Of a stretch of 64,000 bases of DNA, positions 9,528 to 18,917 are shown piece after piece. Position numbers and translations under genes: made by a program. A model generated the notes under the pieces. The model had not been told where the DNA came from. It saw nothing but the letters and a program-made list of their open reading frames with translations, and did not search any database. The DNA is from Burkholderia aenigmatica. Lineage in GTDB: Bacteria; Pseudomonadota; Gammaproteobacteria; Burkholderiales; Burkholderiaceae. The stretch lies in the NCBI RefSeq assembly GCF_902499175.1, contig NZ_CABVQC010000024.1:1-64000 (forward strand), in the 5' to 3' direction. Position 1 is the first letter of the stretch. Each line of letters starts with the position of its first letter.

Positions 9528-10292
9528 GTGGCCGAATCGTCGCTCGCCGGCCATGCGCCGGCCGGGGCCGCAACGAACGCCGCCCCGATCCGCTTCGCCG
9601 CGCCGCGCATCGACGCGGCGCTGATCGATCTCGACGGCACGATGGTCGATACGGCCGACGACTTCACGGCCGGCCTGAACGGGATGCTTGCGCAGCTCGG
9701 CGCGCCGGCCACGTCGCGCGACGAGGTGATCGGCTACGTCGGCAAGGGCTCCGAACACCTGATCCAGAGCGTGCTGAAGCCGCGCTTCGCGGCCGACGAA
9801 GCGCACGCGCGCTTCGACGACGCGCTGGCGATCTACCAGACCGAATACGCGAAGATCAACGGCCGCCACACGCGCCTCTATCCGGACGTGGCGGCCGGAC
9901 TCGACGCGCTGCGCGCGGCCGGCATCCGGCTCGCGTGCGTGACGAACAAGCCGCACCGCTTCGCGGTCGAGCTGCTCGAGCAATACGGACTGGCCGATTG
10001 CTTCGGCATCGTGCTCGGCGGCGACAGCGTCGCGCGCAAGAAGCCCGATCCGCTGCCGATGCTGACGGCCTGCAACGCGCTCGGCGTCGCACCCGATACG
10101 GCGGTCGCAATCGGCGACTCGGAAAACGATGCGCTGGCAGGCCGTGCGGCCGGGATGGCGACGCTGACGGTGCCCTATGGCTACAACCACGGCAAAGCTA
10201 TACAAACGATAAATTCGGATGGTATAGTCGATTCGTTGCTGGTCGCAGCTCGCGCAATTTCTGCGCACAACGCCGGCCGGCCAACCATCTGA
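9528..10292 (+). CDS. gph: Phosphoglycolate phosphatase
   Basis: This 254-residue HAD-family phosphatase has motif I ALIDLDGTMVDT, motif II CVTNKPHRF, a lysine in ARKKPDPLPM and motif IV IGDSENDALAG. It dephosphorylates 2-phosphoglycolate from DNA 3'-end repair or oxygenase activity. Translation probably starts at GTG 9528, four bases after the rpe stop. The last 35 codons shift to AT-rich triplets (AAA GCT ATA CAA ACG ATA AAT), unlike the rest of the gene. This stretch appears to hold the promoter of the trp operon. Confidence 0.92.
   Translation: MAESSLAGHAPAGAATNAAPIRFAAPRIDAALIDLDGTMVDTADDFTAGLNGMLAQLGAPATSRDEVIGYVGKGSEHLIQSVLKPRFAADEAHARFDDALAIYQTEYAKINGRHTRLYPDVAAGLDALRAAGIRLACVTNKPHRFAVELLEQYGLADCFGIVLGGDSVARKKPDPLPMLTACNALGVAPDTAVAIGDSENDALAGRAAGMATLTVPYGYNHGKAIQTINSDGIVDSLLVAARAISAHNAGRPTI
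10200..10228 (+). promoter_or_regulatory. Candidate trp promoter inside the 3' end of gph
   Basis: The -10 hexamer TATAGT (10223-10228) sits in an AT-rich patch within gph codons. The -35 box is weak (ATACAA/TACAAA around 10200-10206, spacing about 17). The patch precedes the trp leader ORF by about 80 bases. The assignment rests on the -10 match and local AT richness. Confidence 0.35.
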
Positions 10293-10309
10293 TTATTTCT
10301 TCCATCCGC

Positions 10310-10384
10310 ATGTTTCTGAATAAAAAACGGAGTCTGAGCAGCATCGACCGGGGAGCCTGGCCCTGGCGTCGCTGGTCGCGCTAA
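10310..10384 (+). CDS. trpL: trp operon leader peptide (24 aa)
   Basis: This is a 24-codon ORF starting MFLNKKRSL and ending AWPWRRWSR, with three Trp codons (10358, 10364, 10373) in its last eight sense codons. Sixteen bases after its stop comes an intrinsic terminator, and 220 bases after that trpE starts. Clustered Trp codons just before a terminator are the hallmark of ribosome-mediated trp attenuation: stalling at Trp codons when charged tRNA-Trp is scarce would favour an antiterminator. I see no good Shine-Dalgarno before the ATG, which lowers confidence. A stem CGACC/GGTCG (10345-10349 with 10374-10378) encloses the Trp codons, and ACCTC/GAGGT (10384-10399) forms a second stem. I have not folded the whole leader. 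Confidence 0.65.
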   Translation: MFLNKKRSLSSIDRGAWPWRRWSR

Positions 10385-10400
10385 CCTCTTCGATGAGGTA

Positions 10401-10430
10401 CGCTGAAGCACGTCTTCAGCGCCGTTTTTT
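10401..10430 (+). terminator. Attenuator-like terminator upstream of trpE
   Basis: The arms CGCTGAAG (10401-10408) and CTTCAGCG (10414-10421) pair around CACGT, followed by CCG and six T residues. It sits between the leader peptide and trpE, in the direction of trp transcription. This is where an attenuator is expected rather than an end-of-operon signal. Confidence 0.8.
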
Positions 10431-10649
10431 ATCTCGCTGCGCATCCGCGCGTCGACCGTCGCACCACCTCGAGTTCTACCGCGTCCGAACGCTTGCGTTC
10501 AGGCTCGGCCGCAGGCTCGCGACGTTCACGCCCGGAGTGCCGGCCGGCAACAGGCACTTCTCGATCGACCGCCCTTTCGCCGACGGCAACCCGCGCAGCG
10601 TCAAGTGATCCCTGGCGCACGCGCCGCTCGTCCCGAACAGGACCGGAAC

Positions 10650-12143
10650 ATGACCGAACTCGAATTTCAATCGCTCGCGAACGAAGGCTACAACCGCATC
10701 CCGCTGATCGCGGAAGCCCTCGCCGATCTCGAAACGCCGCTGTCCCTCTACCTGAAGCTGGCCCAGCCCGAACGCTCGGGCGCCAACTCGTTCCTGCTCG
10801 AATCGGTGGTCGGCGGCGAACGCTTCGGCCGCTATTCGTTCATCGGCCTGCCCGCCCGTACGCTCGTGCGTACCCGCAACGGCGTGTCGGAAGTCGTGCG
10901 CGACGGCCAGGTCGTCGAGACGCATGACGGCGACCCGTTCCAGTTCATCGAATCGTTCCAGGCGCGCTTCAAGGTGGCGCAGCGCCCGGGCCTGCCGCGC
11001 TTCTGTGGCGGTCTCGCCGGCTATTTCGGCTACGACGCGGTGCGCTACATCGAGAAGAAGCTCGCGAACACCGCGCCGCGCGACGATCTCGGCCTGCCCG
11101 ACATCCAGTTGCTGCTGACCGAGGAAGTCGCGGTCATCGACAATCTCGCCGGCAAGCTGTACCTGATCATCTACGCGGACCCGAGCCAGGCCGAAGCCTA
11201 TACGAAGGCGAAACAGCGCCTGCGCGAACTGAAGCAACGCCTGCGCACGACCGTGCAGCCGCCCGTCACGTCGGCGAGCGTGCGCACCGAGACGTTCCGC
11301 GAGTTCAAGAAGGACGACTATCTGGCCGCCGTGCGCCAGGCGAAGGAATACATCGCGGCCGGCGAGCTGATGCAGATCCAGGTCGGCCAGCGCCTGACGA
11401 AGCCGTATCGCGACAATCCGCTGTCGCTGTATCGCGCGCTGCGTTCGCTGAACCCGTCGCCGTACATGTATTACTACAACTTCGGCGATTTCCACGTGGT
11501 CGGTGCGTCGCCGGAAATCCTCGTGCGCCAGGAAAAGCGCGGCGAAGACCAGATCGTCACGATCCGCCCGCTCGCCGGCACGCGCCCGCGCGGCAACACG
11601 CCCGAGCGCGACGCGGAACTCGCGACCGAACTGCTCAACGATCCGAAGGAGATCGCCGAGCACGTGATGCTGATCGACCTCGCGCGCAACGACGTCGGCC
11701 GCATCGCGGAAATCGGCTCGGTGCACGTGACCGACCAGATGGTCATCGAGAAATACTCACACGTGCAGCACATCGTCAGCTCGGTCGAAGGCAAGCTGAA
11801 GCCCGGCATGACGAACTACGACGTGCTGCGCGCAACGTTCCCGGCCGGCACGCTGTCCGGCGCGCCGAAGGTCCGTGCGATGGAACTGATCGACGAACTC
11901 GAGCCGGTCAAGCGCGGGTTGTACGGCGGTGCCGTCGGCTACCTGTCGTTCTCGGGCGAGATGGATCTCGCGATCGCGATCCGCACGGGCCTGATCCACA
12001 ACGGCAACCTGTATGTGCAAGCGGCGGCCGGCGTCGTCGCGGATTCGGTGCCCGAATCCGAATGGCAAGAGACCGAGAACAAGGCGCGCGCGGTGCTGCG
12101 TGCGGCCGAACAGGTCCAGGACGGCCTCGATAGCGACTTCTGA
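10650..12143 (+). CDS. trpE: Anthranilate synthase component I
   Basis: This 497-residue chorismate-utilising enzyme carries the N-terminal LLES motif ([19 protein letters not shown]) that forms the tryptophan feedback site. Its C-terminal chorismate-binding half includes [19 protein letters not shown] and [11 protein letters not shown]. It makes anthranilate from chorismate with ammonia supplied by TrpG. The ATG at 10650 ([19 protein letters not shown]) follows an AGGACCGGAA stretch; the longer in-frame start is not supported. A 220-base leader separates it from the attenuator. trpG follows 13 bases downstream. Confidence 0.96.
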   Translation: MTELEFQSLANEGYNRIPLIAEALADLETPLSLYLKLAQPERSGANSFLLESVVGGERFGRYSFIGLPARTLVRTRNGVSEVVRDGQVVETHDGDPFQFIESFQARFKVAQRPGLPRFCGGLAGYFGYDAVRYIEKKLANTAPRDDLGLPDIQLLLTEEVAVIDNLAGKLYLIIYADPSQAEAYTKAKQRLRELKQRLRTTVQPPVTSASVRTETFREFKKDDYLAAVRQAKEYIAAGELMQIQVGQRLTKPYRDNPLSLYRALRSLNPSPYMYYYNFGDFHVVGASPEILVRQEKRGEDQIVTIRPLAGTRPRGNTPERDAELATELLNDPKEIAEHVMLIDLARNDVGRIAEIGSVHVTDQMVIEKYSHVQHIVSSVEGKLKPGMTNYDVLRATFPAGTLSGAPKVRAMELIDELEPVKRGLYGGAVGYLSFSGEMDLAIAIRTGLIHNGNLYVQAAAGVVADSVPESEWQETENKARAVLRAAEQVQDGLDSDF

Positions 12144-12156
12144 CCGGAGACTGACC

Positions 12157-12744
12157 ATGCTGCTCATGATCGACAACTACGATTCGTTTACCTACAACCT
12201 GGTCCAGTACTTCGGCGAACTCGGCGAGGACGTGCGCACCTACCGCAACGACGAAATCACGCTCGACGAGATCGCGCGCCTGAATCCCGACGCGATCTGC
12301 CTGTCACCCGGCCCGAGCAACCCGCAGCACGCAGGCATCACGCTCGACGTGCTGAAAGAATTCGCGGGCAAGAAGCCGATCCTCGGCGTCTGCCTCGGCC
12401 ATCAGGCGATCGGCGAGGCGTTCGGCGGCCGCGTCGTGCGTGCGAAGACCATCATGCACGGCAAGGTGAGCAAGATCGAAACCGACTGCCGCGGCGTGTT
12501 CGCCGACCTGCCGAAGCACTTCGACGTCACGCGCTATCACTCGCTCGCGGTCGAGCGCGAATCGCTGCCCGACTGCCTCGAGGTTTCCGCGTGGACCGAC
12601 GACGGCGAAATCATGGGCCTGCGTCACAAGACGCTGCCGATCGAAGGCGTACAGTTCCATCCGGAATCGATCCTGTCCGAGCACGGCCATGCGCTGCTCG
12701 AAAACTTCCTGAAGCAGGCCCGCGCGGCCGCGCACGCAGCCTGA
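12157..12744 (+). CDS. trpG: Anthranilate synthase component II (glutamine amidotransferase)
   Basis: This 195-residue class I amidotransferase starts [19 protein letters not shown]. The nucleophile is Cys79 in [13 protein letters not shown], and the His-Glu pair lies in VQFHPESIL. It releases ammonia from glutamine for TrpE. In many beta-proteobacteria the same subunit also serves 4-amino-4-deoxychorismate synthase (PabA role); the sequence does not decide this. A GGAGA ribosome site lies before the ATG, 13 bases after trpE, and trpD follows at a similar distance. Confidence 0.94.
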   Translation: MLLMIDNYDSFTYNLVQYFGELGEDVRTYRNDEITLDEIARLNPDAICLSPGPSNPQHAGITLDVLKEFAGKKPILGVCLGHQAIGEAFGGRVVRAKTIMHGKVSKIETDCRGVFADLPKHFDVTRYHSLAVERESLPDCLEVSAWTDDGEIMGLRHKTLPIEGVQFHPESILSEHGHALLENFLKQARAAAHAA

Positions 12745-12757
12745 CGGGAGCCTCACG

Positions 12758-13789
12758 ATGACGATTACCCCGCAGGAAGCGCTGCAGCGCACGATCGAAC
12801 ACCGCGAGATCTTCCACGACGAGATGCTGCACCTGATGCGGCTCATCATGCGCGGCGACATGTCGCCCGTGATGGCGGCCGCGATCATCACCGGGCTGCG
12901 TGTGAAGAAGGAGACGATCGGCGAGATCGCCGCCGCCGCGACCGTGATGCGCGAATTCGCGAACCACGTCGAGGTGCAGGACAACTCGAACTTCGTCGAC
13001 ATCGTCGGCACCGGCGGCGACGGCTCGCACACATTCAACATCTCGACCGCGTCGATGTTCGTCACGGCGGCGGCCGGCGCGAAGGTCGCGAAGCACGGCA
13101 ACCGCGGCGTGTCGAGCAAGTCCGGCAGCGCCGACGTGCTCGAGGCGCTCGGCGTGAACATCGACCTGCAGTCCGACCAGGTTGCCGCGTCGATCGCTGA
13201 AACGGGCATGGGCTTCATGTTCGCGCCGAATCATCACCCGGCGATGAAGAACATCGCGGCCGTGCGCCGCGAGCTCGGCGTGCGCACGATCTTCAACATC
13301 CTCGGTCCGCTGACCAATCCGGCCGGCGCGCCGAACCAGCTGATGGGCGTGTTCCACGCCGACCTCGTCGGCATCCAGGTGCGCGTGATGCAGCGTCTGG
13401 GCGCGCAGCACGTGCTGGTCGTGTACGGCAAGGACGGGATGGACGAGGTATCGCTCGGTGCGGCGACGCTCGTCGGCGAACTGCGCGACGGCAAGGTGCA
13501 CGAATACGAGATCCATCCGGAAGACTTCGGCCTGCAGATGGTGTCGAACCGCACGCTGAAGGTGGAAAATGCCGACGAATCGCGCACGATGCTGCTCGGC
13601 GCGCTCGACAACCAGCCGGGCGTCGCGCGCGAGATCGTCACGCTGAACGCGGGCACCGCGCTCTATGCGGCGAACGTCGCCGAATCGATCGCGGACGGCA
13701 TCCAGCTCGCCCGCGAAGCGATCGCAAGCGGCAAGGCCCGCGCGAAGGTCGACGAACTCGTGCGCTTCACGCAGCAGTTCAAGCGCTGA
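12758..13789 (+). CDS. trpD: Anthranilate phosphoribosyltransferase
   Basis: This 343-residue protein is of the nucleoside phosphorylase class III/TrpD fold. The phosphoribosyl-pyrophosphate loop is [14 protein letters not shown], followed by [21 protein letters not shown] and the anthranilate-site region [10 protein letters not shown]. It transfers phosphoribose to anthranilate, the second committed step of tryptophan synthesis. A GGGAG site precedes the ATG. It sits between trpG and trpC with short gaps, fitting a single transcript. Confidence 0.96.
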   Translation: MTITPQEALQRTIEHREIFHDEMLHLMRLIMRGDMSPVMAAAIITGLRVKKETIGEIAAAATVMREFANHVEVQDNSNFVDIVGTGGDGSHTFNISTASMFVTAAAGAKVAKHGNRGVSSKSGSADVLEALGVNIDLQSDQVAASIAETGMGFMFAPNHHPAMKNIAAVRRELGVRTIFNILGPLTNPAGAPNQLMGVFHADLVGIQVRVMQRLGAQHVLVVYGKDGMDEVSLGAATLVGELRDGKVHEYEIHPEDFGLQMVSNRTLKVENADESRTMLLGALDNQPGVAREIVTLNAGTALYAANVAESIADGIQLAREAIASGKARAKVDELVRFTQQFKR

Positions 13790-13818
13790 CTCCCCTTACG
13801 AATCAAGCAGGAATCCAC

Positions 13819-14604
13819 ATGAGCGACATTCTCGACCGAATCATCGCCGTCAAGCGCGAAGAAGTCGCGGCGGCCATGCGCAGCGCGCCGCTCGAGGCAC
13901 TGAAGCTGGACGCATCCGCGCGCGACCTGCGCGACTTCGTCGGCGCACTGCGTGCGAAGCACGCGGCCGGCCACGCGGCCGTGATTTCCGAAATCAAGAA
14001 GGCGAGCCCGTCGAAGGGCGTGCTGCGCGAGCATTTCGTGCCGGCCGACATCGCACGTTCGTATGCGGCGCACGGCGCCGCGTGCCTGTCGGTGCTGACC
14101 GACGAGCAGTTCTTCCAGGGCAGCGTCCGCTACCTCGAGGAAGCGCGCGCAGCCTGCACGCTGCCGGTGCTGCGCAAGGACTTCATCGTCGACGCGTACC
14201 AGATCATGGAAGCGCGCGCGATGGGCGCCGACGCGATCCTGTTGATCGCGGCCGCGCTCGACACGCCGCTGATGCAGGATCTCGAAGCGTACGCACACTC
14301 GCTCGGCCTCGCGGTGCTGGTCGAAGTACACGACCGCAACGAAATGGAACAGGCGCTGACGCTCAAGACGCCGCTGCTCGGCATCAACAACCGCAACCTG
14401 CGCACGTTCGAGACGTCGATCCAGACGACGCTCGACATGCTCGACATGATTCCGGCCGACCGGATCGTCGTGACCGAATCGGGCATCCTGTCGCGTACCG
14501 ACGTCGACACGATGCGCGCGGCGAACGTGAACACGTTCCTCGTCGGCGAAGCGTTCATGCGCGCCGACCAGCCGGGCGAAGAGCTCGCACGGATGTTCTT
14601 CTGA
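13819..14604 (+). CDS. trpC: Indole-3-glycerol-phosphate synthase
   Basis: This 261-residue TIM barrel starts [16 protein letters not shown]. Key segments are [18 protein letters not shown] (catalytic Lys), [24 protein letters not shown] and VTESGI. It closes the indole ring from carboxyphenylamino-deoxyribulose phosphate. It is mono-functional: there is no fused TrpF domain, and trpF is not in the window. The final A of its stop is the first base of the next gene's ATG, so translation of the CYTH gene is likely coupled. Confidence 0.96.
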   Translation: MSDILDRIIAVKREEVAAAMRSAPLEALKLDASARDLRDFVGALRAKHAAGHAAVISEIKKASPSKGVLREHFVPADIARSYAAHGAACLSVLTDEQFFQGSVRYLEEARAACTLPVLRKDFIVDAYQIMEARAMGADAILLIAAALDTPLMQDLEAYAHSLGLAVLVEVHDRNEMEQALTLKTPLLGINNRNLRTFETSIQTTLDMLDMIPADRIVVTESGILSRTDVDTMRAANVNTFLVGEAFMRADQPGEELARMFF

Positions 14605-15230
14605 TGGCGATCGAAAAGGAAATCAAGCTCGCGCTGCCGGCCGGCCAGGCCGACGCCGCGCGACGCTTCTTCGAGACGCTGACCGGCGAACCCGGTCACG
14701 ACATTACGCTCGCGAACGTCTACTACGACACGCCCGATCTCGCGCTGGCCCGCTCGAAAAGCGCGGTGCGCGTGCGTCGGGCGCCGCACGGCTGGCTGCA
14801 GACGTTCAAGACGGTCGGCAGCGCCGAAGGCGGCCTGCATCGCCGCCACGAATGGGAACTTCCGGTCGCCGGCGACGCGCTCGAGATCGATGCGCTCGTC
14901 GCGGCCTGCGACGTGCCGGAAGCCGCCGCCGCGCTGAATGACGCGGCCGGCACGCTGTCCGCACTGTTCCGCACGGATTTTTCGCGTACGCTGTGGCGCA
15001 TCGCAATCGGCGGCGCAACCGTCGAAGCCGCGGTGGACCTCGGCGAGATCGTCGTCCAGGCGGAACACGAAACGCGCCGCGAACCGATCAGCGAAATCGA
15101 ACTCGAACTGATCGACGGCCCGGAAGCGGCGCTCGCAACGCTCGCCGCCGAACTGCAGCAGGCGCTGCCGGGCCTCGCTCCCGACAACATCAGCAAGGCG
15201 CAGCGCGGCTACCGGCTGCGCGCGCAATAA
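14604..15230 (+). CDS. CYTH-domain protein, probable inorganic triphosphatase
   Basis: This 208-residue protein opens with the CYTH signature EIEKEIK-like [11 protein letters not shown]. It continues with YYDTPDLALARSKSAVRVR, HEWELPV, AVDLGEIV and EIELELIDG, the acidic and basic residues that line the triphosphate tunnel. Relatives such as E. coli YgiF hydrolyse inorganic tripolyphosphate; this one has the CYTH half only, without a C-terminal CHAD domain. The ATG overlaps the trpC stop by one base, placing it in the trp transcript. A link to tryptophan synthesis is not obvious. Confidence 0.85.
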   Translation: MAIEKEIKLALPAGQADAARRFFETLTGEPGHDITLANVYYDTPDLALARSKSAVRVRRAPHGWLQTFKTVGSAEGGLHRRHEWELPVAGDALEIDALVAACDVPEAAAALNDAAGTLSALFRTDFSRTLWRIAIGGATVEAAVDLGEIVVQAEHETRREPISEIELELIDGPEAALATLAAELQQALPGLAPDNISKAQRGYRLRAQ

Positions 15231-15243
15231 TCACGCATCACGC

Positions 15244-16149
15244 ATGGCAACCCGCAAGACTTCCCGCGCGCCGCAACAGGCGTCGCTGTTCGACGATCTC
15301 GTGCCGGAAACGGCACCGGCCGACAATCCATCCCCGCCTTCCGAGCCGCCCGCGGCTGGGCGCAAGCCCGCAAAGAAAACCGCCGCACCGGCTGCGGCCC
15401 CGACGGCACCGCAGCCTGTTGCCGCCAACGTTCCGCACCTCGCCGCGCAATTCGACGCGCTGCCGGCCGTCTGGCGCGACGTGCTGAAACCCTTTACCGA
15501 CAGCGACGCATACGCGCCGCTGTGCCGCTTCGTCGACGACGAGCGCGCAGCCGGCAAGATGGTCTATCCGACCGACGTGTTCCGTGCACTGCGCCTGACG
15601 AGCCCGGACGACGTGAAGATCGTGATCCTCGGCCAGGATCCGTATCACGGCGACGATCGCGGCACGCCGCAGGCGCACGGGCTCGCATTCTCGGTGCCGC
15701 CGGCCGTGCGCACGCCGCCGTCGCTGCGCAACATCTTCAAGGAAATCGCCGCGAACTTCGGTCATGACACGCCGCGCCACGGCTGCCTCGACACCTGGGC
15801 ACGCCAGGGCGTGCTGCTGCTCAACACGGTGCTGACGGTCGAGCGCGGCGCCGCTGCAAGCCATGCGAAGCGCGGCTGGGAGCAGTGCACGGACACGCTG
15901 ATCCGCGAACTCGCCGGCCGCCATCGCGGGCTCGTCTTCATGCTGTGGGGCGCACACGCGCAGGCGAAGCGCGCACTGTTCGACGCAAGCGCGCATTGCG
16001 TGCTCGAGGCGCCGCATCCGTCGCCGCTGTCCGCGCACCGCGGCTTCCTCGGTTGCCGCCATTTCGCGCTGGCGAACGACTATCTGGTCGATGCAGGCCG
16101 CGAACCGATCGACTGGCGCCTGCCGGAAGTGGCCGAAACGCTCGCCTGA
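15244..16149 (+). CDS. ung: Uracil-DNA glycosylase with extended N-terminal tail
   Basis: The catalytic core is a family 1 uracil-DNA glycosylase: VILGQDPYHGDDRG with catalytic Asp132, and HPSPLSAHRGFLG with the His and the minor-groove Leu loop. It removes uracil from DNA to start base-excision repair. At 301 residues it is about 75 longer than the common 225-residue enzyme. The extra N-terminus is Pro/Ala/Lys-rich and disordered-looking, and it begins with a QASLFDDL segment (residues 12-19) resembling a sliding-clamp binding motif. It starts 14 bases after the CYTH gene and is followed by a terminator, so it closes the trp-ung transcript. Confidence 0.95.
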   Translation: MATRKTSRAPQQASLFDDLVPETAPADNPSPPSEPPAAGRKPAKKTAAPAAAPTAPQPVAANVPHLAAQFDALPAVWRDVLKPFTDSDAYAPLCRFVDDERAAGKMVYPTDVFRALRLTSPDDVKIVILGQDPYHGDDRGTPQAHGLAFSVPPAVRTPPSLRNIFKEIAANFGHDTPRHGCLDTWARQGVLLLNTVLTVERGAAASHAKRGWEQCTDTLIRELAGRHRGLVFMLWGAHAQAKRALFDASAHCVLEAPHPSPLSAHRGFLGCRHFALANDYLVDAGREPIDWRLPEVAETLA

Positions 16150-16190
16150 CGGCTGCGCCGCCGCTTATTTCGCCACGCCACCAGGCATGC

Positions 16191-16226
16191 AAAAACGCCG
16201 CGTCCCTTTCGGGACGCGGCGTTTTT
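16191..16226. terminator. Bidirectional terminator between ung and azoR
   Basis: Perfect 16-base arms (AAAAACGCCGCGTCCC and its complement) surround the loop TTTC, with A runs on the left and T runs on the right. It lies between convergent ung and azoR and suits both strands. Confidence 0.92.
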
Positions 16227-16267
16227 TTATCGGACGATGCAGCGGGTGCGACGCACCCGCATCGACC

Positions 16268-16864
16268 TTACGCGGCGGCGATCGCTTCGCGTGCGCTTGC
16301 GAGCGAGGCGCTCTGCGCATCCGGCCCGAGGTTCAGGCCTTCCGCGAAGATGAAGCTCACGTCGGTCATGCCGACGAAGCCGAGGAACGTGCGCAGGTAC
16401 GGGGTCTGGCTGTCGTTCGGCGTACCGGCGTACTTGCCGCCACGGGCCGCCACCACGTGAACCTTCTTGCCCTTGATCAGGCCTTCCGGACCATTCTCGG
16501 TGTAGCGGAACGTGACGCCTGCACGTGCGATCCAGTCGAAGTACGTCTTCAGTTGCGACGAGATGCCGAAGTTGTACATCGGTGCGCCGATCACGATGAT
16601 GTCGGCGGCTTGCAGTTCGGCGATCAGTGCATCGCTCCTCGCGACGATCGCATTCTGTTCCGCGGTGCGCTGGTCGGCCGGCGTGAAGAACGCGCCGAGC
16701 ACCGATTCGTCGAGGTGCGGCAGTGCATCGGCCAGCAGATCGCGAACCACGACCTTCGCGCCGGGGTTCGATTGTTGCAGCTTTGCCGTCAGTTCATTGG
16801 ACAGCAGCGTGGATTGCGCACCTTGCGAACGCGCCGCGGAATTGATTTGCAGAATGGTCGTCAT
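16268..16864 (-). CDS. azoR: FMN-dependent NADH-azoreductase
   Basis: This 198-residue flavodoxin-like protein starts [18 protein letters not shown], the FMN phosphate-binding segment. [23 protein letters not shown] is typical of AzoR. The family reduces azo compounds and quinones by two-electron transfer using NADH. It is a stand-alone leftward gene, followed by a bidirectional terminator and separated from the upstream M61 peptidase gene by about 150 bases. The physiological substrate is unknown; quinone detoxification is the usual suggestion. Confidence 0.9.
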   Translation of the reverse strand: MTTILQINSAARSQGAQSTLLSNELTAKLQQSNPGAKVVVRDLLADALPHLDESVLGAFFTPADQRTAEQNAIVARSDALIAELQAADIIVIGAPMYNFGISSQLKTYFDWIARAGVTFRYTENGPEGLIKGKKVHVVAARGGKYAGTPNDSQTPYLRTFLGFVGMTDVSFIFAEGLNLGPDAQSASLASAREAIAAA

Positions 16865-17011
16865 GTCAGGCTCCAGTAGGGTTGCGCTTCGGTAGCGCGA
16901 GTGACGCCATTGTGCGCGGCCGCATGACCGCGAAAAAGCGGGTTCAGGGCGACGGATTGTTGCAGCAGCAGAACGATCCTCGATCGCGCCCCGATACCCG
17001 CTTCAGACAGT

Positions 17012-18811
17012 TCAACCCTTCAGCCAGGCCTCCCGGGCCTTCGATACCGCAACCGGCTTCGCGGCCGCCGTCAGCCGGTAGCGCGTGACTTCCGGGCCGT
17101 CGAGCTTCAGTTTCGCGGTGCGCAGCTCGTCGCGGCGGAACGCGTGCACCTCGACCTTGTCACCCGGCCGGTAGCGCGCGAGCAGTGCGTCGAGGTTGGA
17201 GCCCGTGACGCGCAGCCCGTCGACCGCGATCAGCGTGTCGCCGGCCGACAGCCCCGCGCGATGTGCGGCGCCGCCTTCGTAGACGGCCGCGAACGTGCAG
17301 TCCGCGCCGCCGCGCAGGCGCGCGCCGATCGTCGGCTTCGCGGCCGCGCCGTTCGCGACATCAGGCGTGAGCGTCACGCCGAACGGTGCGAGCAGCTCGG
17401 CGAGCGGCAGGTCGCGCGTGCCGTGCACGGCATCGGCGAACAGGCGGCCGAGCGCGACGCCGGTCGCCTCTTCGATCAGTGCCTCGACTTCGTTTTCCTC
17501 GACGCCCGCCTGCTTGCCGCGGTAGAAGTCACGGCCATAGCGTTGCCACAGCAGGCGCATCACGTCGTCGAGCGACTTCTTGTTGCGCGTCTGCGCACGG
17601 ATCGCGAGATCGAAGGCGAGTGCAACGAGCGAACCCTTCGTGTAGTAGCTGACGATCGCGTTGGTCGCGTTCTCGTCCTGGCGGTAGTACTTGATCCACG
17701 CGTCGAACGAGCTCTCCGCGACACTTTGCTTGAGCCGGCCCGTGCCGCGCAGCACGCCGGCGACGGTACGGCCGAGCGCCGCGAAATATTCGTCCTGCGA
17801 CATCAGCCCGCTGCGCACCAGCATCAGGTCGTCGTAATACGACGTGAAGCCTTCGAACAGCCACAGCAGCGACGTGTAGTTTTCCTTCGACAGGTCGTAC
17901 GGCACGAACGCGGCCGGCTTGATCCGCTTCACGTTCCACGTGTGAAAGTATTCGTGGCTGCAGAGGCCGAGATACGTGCGATAGCCCTCCGTCGTTTCGG
18001 GCCGCCCCTTCACCGGCAGGTCGGTGCGGTTGCAGATCAGCGCGGTCGACGCGCGATGCTCGAGGCCGCCGTAGCCGTCGCTGACCGCCAGCGTCATGAA
18101 CACGTAGCGGTCCATCGGCGCCTTCTTCGATTTCGGCTCGAACAGCGCGATCTGCGCTTCGCACACGCGCTTCAGGTCGGTACGCAGGCGCTCCATGTCG
18201 AGCTGTGTCACACGCCCCGCGATCACGATGTCGTGCGGCACGCCGTGTGCATCGAAAGTCGCGAGCGCGAATTCGCCGATCGTCACCGGATGGTCGGAGA
18301 GCTCGTCGTAGTTCGACGCGCGGTACGCACCGAACCCGTAGCGCTTCGTGCCGCGCGCCTCGGGCAACGCGGTACCGACGCGCCACGCGCGGAACGCCGC
18401 GCCGGCCGGCTTCGCGATGTCGACTTCACACGGCGCGCCTTCGCGGCCGGCGACGCTCAGGAACACGGCCGTCGCGTTGAAGAAGCCGCCCGATTCGTCG
18501 AGATACGCGGAGCGCACCGACAGATCCCATGCATACACGTCGTAGCGCAGCGTCAGCGCGCCGTTCACGGGCGCGGCCTGCCACGTGTGCTTGTCGGTCT
18601 TCGCGATCCGCACCTTGCGGCCCGCGTCGTTGTATGCGCCGAGCGTCACGATGTTGCGCGCGAACTCGCGCACCAGGTAGCTGCCCGGAATCCACACCGG
18701 CAACGAAAAGCGCTGGCCTTCGGGATCGGGATCGGCGACCGTCACCGTTACTTCGAACAGGTGCGCGGCAAGATCTTTCGGGGCAATCGAATAGCGGATC
18801 GGCTGGGTCAT
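17012..18811 (-). CDS. M61-family peptidase with PDZ domain
   Basis: This 599-residue protein has the zinc motif HEYFH (His286, Glu287, His290) within CSHEYFHTWNVKRIKP, the M61 (glycyl aminopeptidase-like) signature. An N-terminal beta-rich domain precedes it. A C-terminal PDZ domain around residues 500-570 contains GAAHRAGLSAGDTLIAVDG. There is no signal peptide at the ATG, so it is predicted cytoplasmic. Relatives release N-terminal glycine or alanine, but specificity here is not known. The gene lies 106 bases downstream of dsbC on the same strand. Confidence 0.88.
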   Translation of the reverse strand: MTQPIRYSIAPKDLAAHLFEVTVTVADPDPEGQRFSLPVWIPGSYLVREFARNIVTLGAYNDAGRKVRIAKTDKHTWQAAPVNGALTLRYDVYAWDLSVRSAYLDESGGFFNATAVFLSVAGREGAPCEVDIAKPAGAAFRAWRVGTALPEARGTKRYGFGAYRASNYDELSDHPVTIGEFALATFDAHGVPHDIVIAGRVTQLDMERLRTDLKRVCEAQIALFEPKSKKAPMDRYVFMTLAVSDGYGGLEHRASTALICNRTDLPVKGRPETTEGYRTYLGLCSHEYFHTWNVKRIKPAAFVPYDLSKENYTSLLWLFEGFTSYYDDLMLVRSGLMSQDEYFAALGRTVAGVLRGTGRLKQSVAESSFDAWIKYYRQDENATNAIVSYYTKGSLVALAFDLAIRAQTRNKKSLDDVMRLLWQRYGRDFYRGKQAGVEENEVEALIEEATGVALGRLFADAVHGTRDLPLAELLAPFGVTLTPDVANGAAAKPTIGARLRGGADCTFAAVYEGGAAHRAGLSAGDTLIAVDGLRVTGSNLDALLARYRPGDKVEVHAFRRDELRTAKLKLDGPEVTRYRLTAAAKPVAVSKAREAWLKG

Positions 18812-18917
18812 CGTGGCAATCGGTCGGTCGAATACGGCGGCGGAAACGAAGAGAGGCGCCGGCAGATCACGCGGGCGCCCCTCGCTGGCCGGGCCATGCG
18901 GCCCGGCGTGTGGTCGG

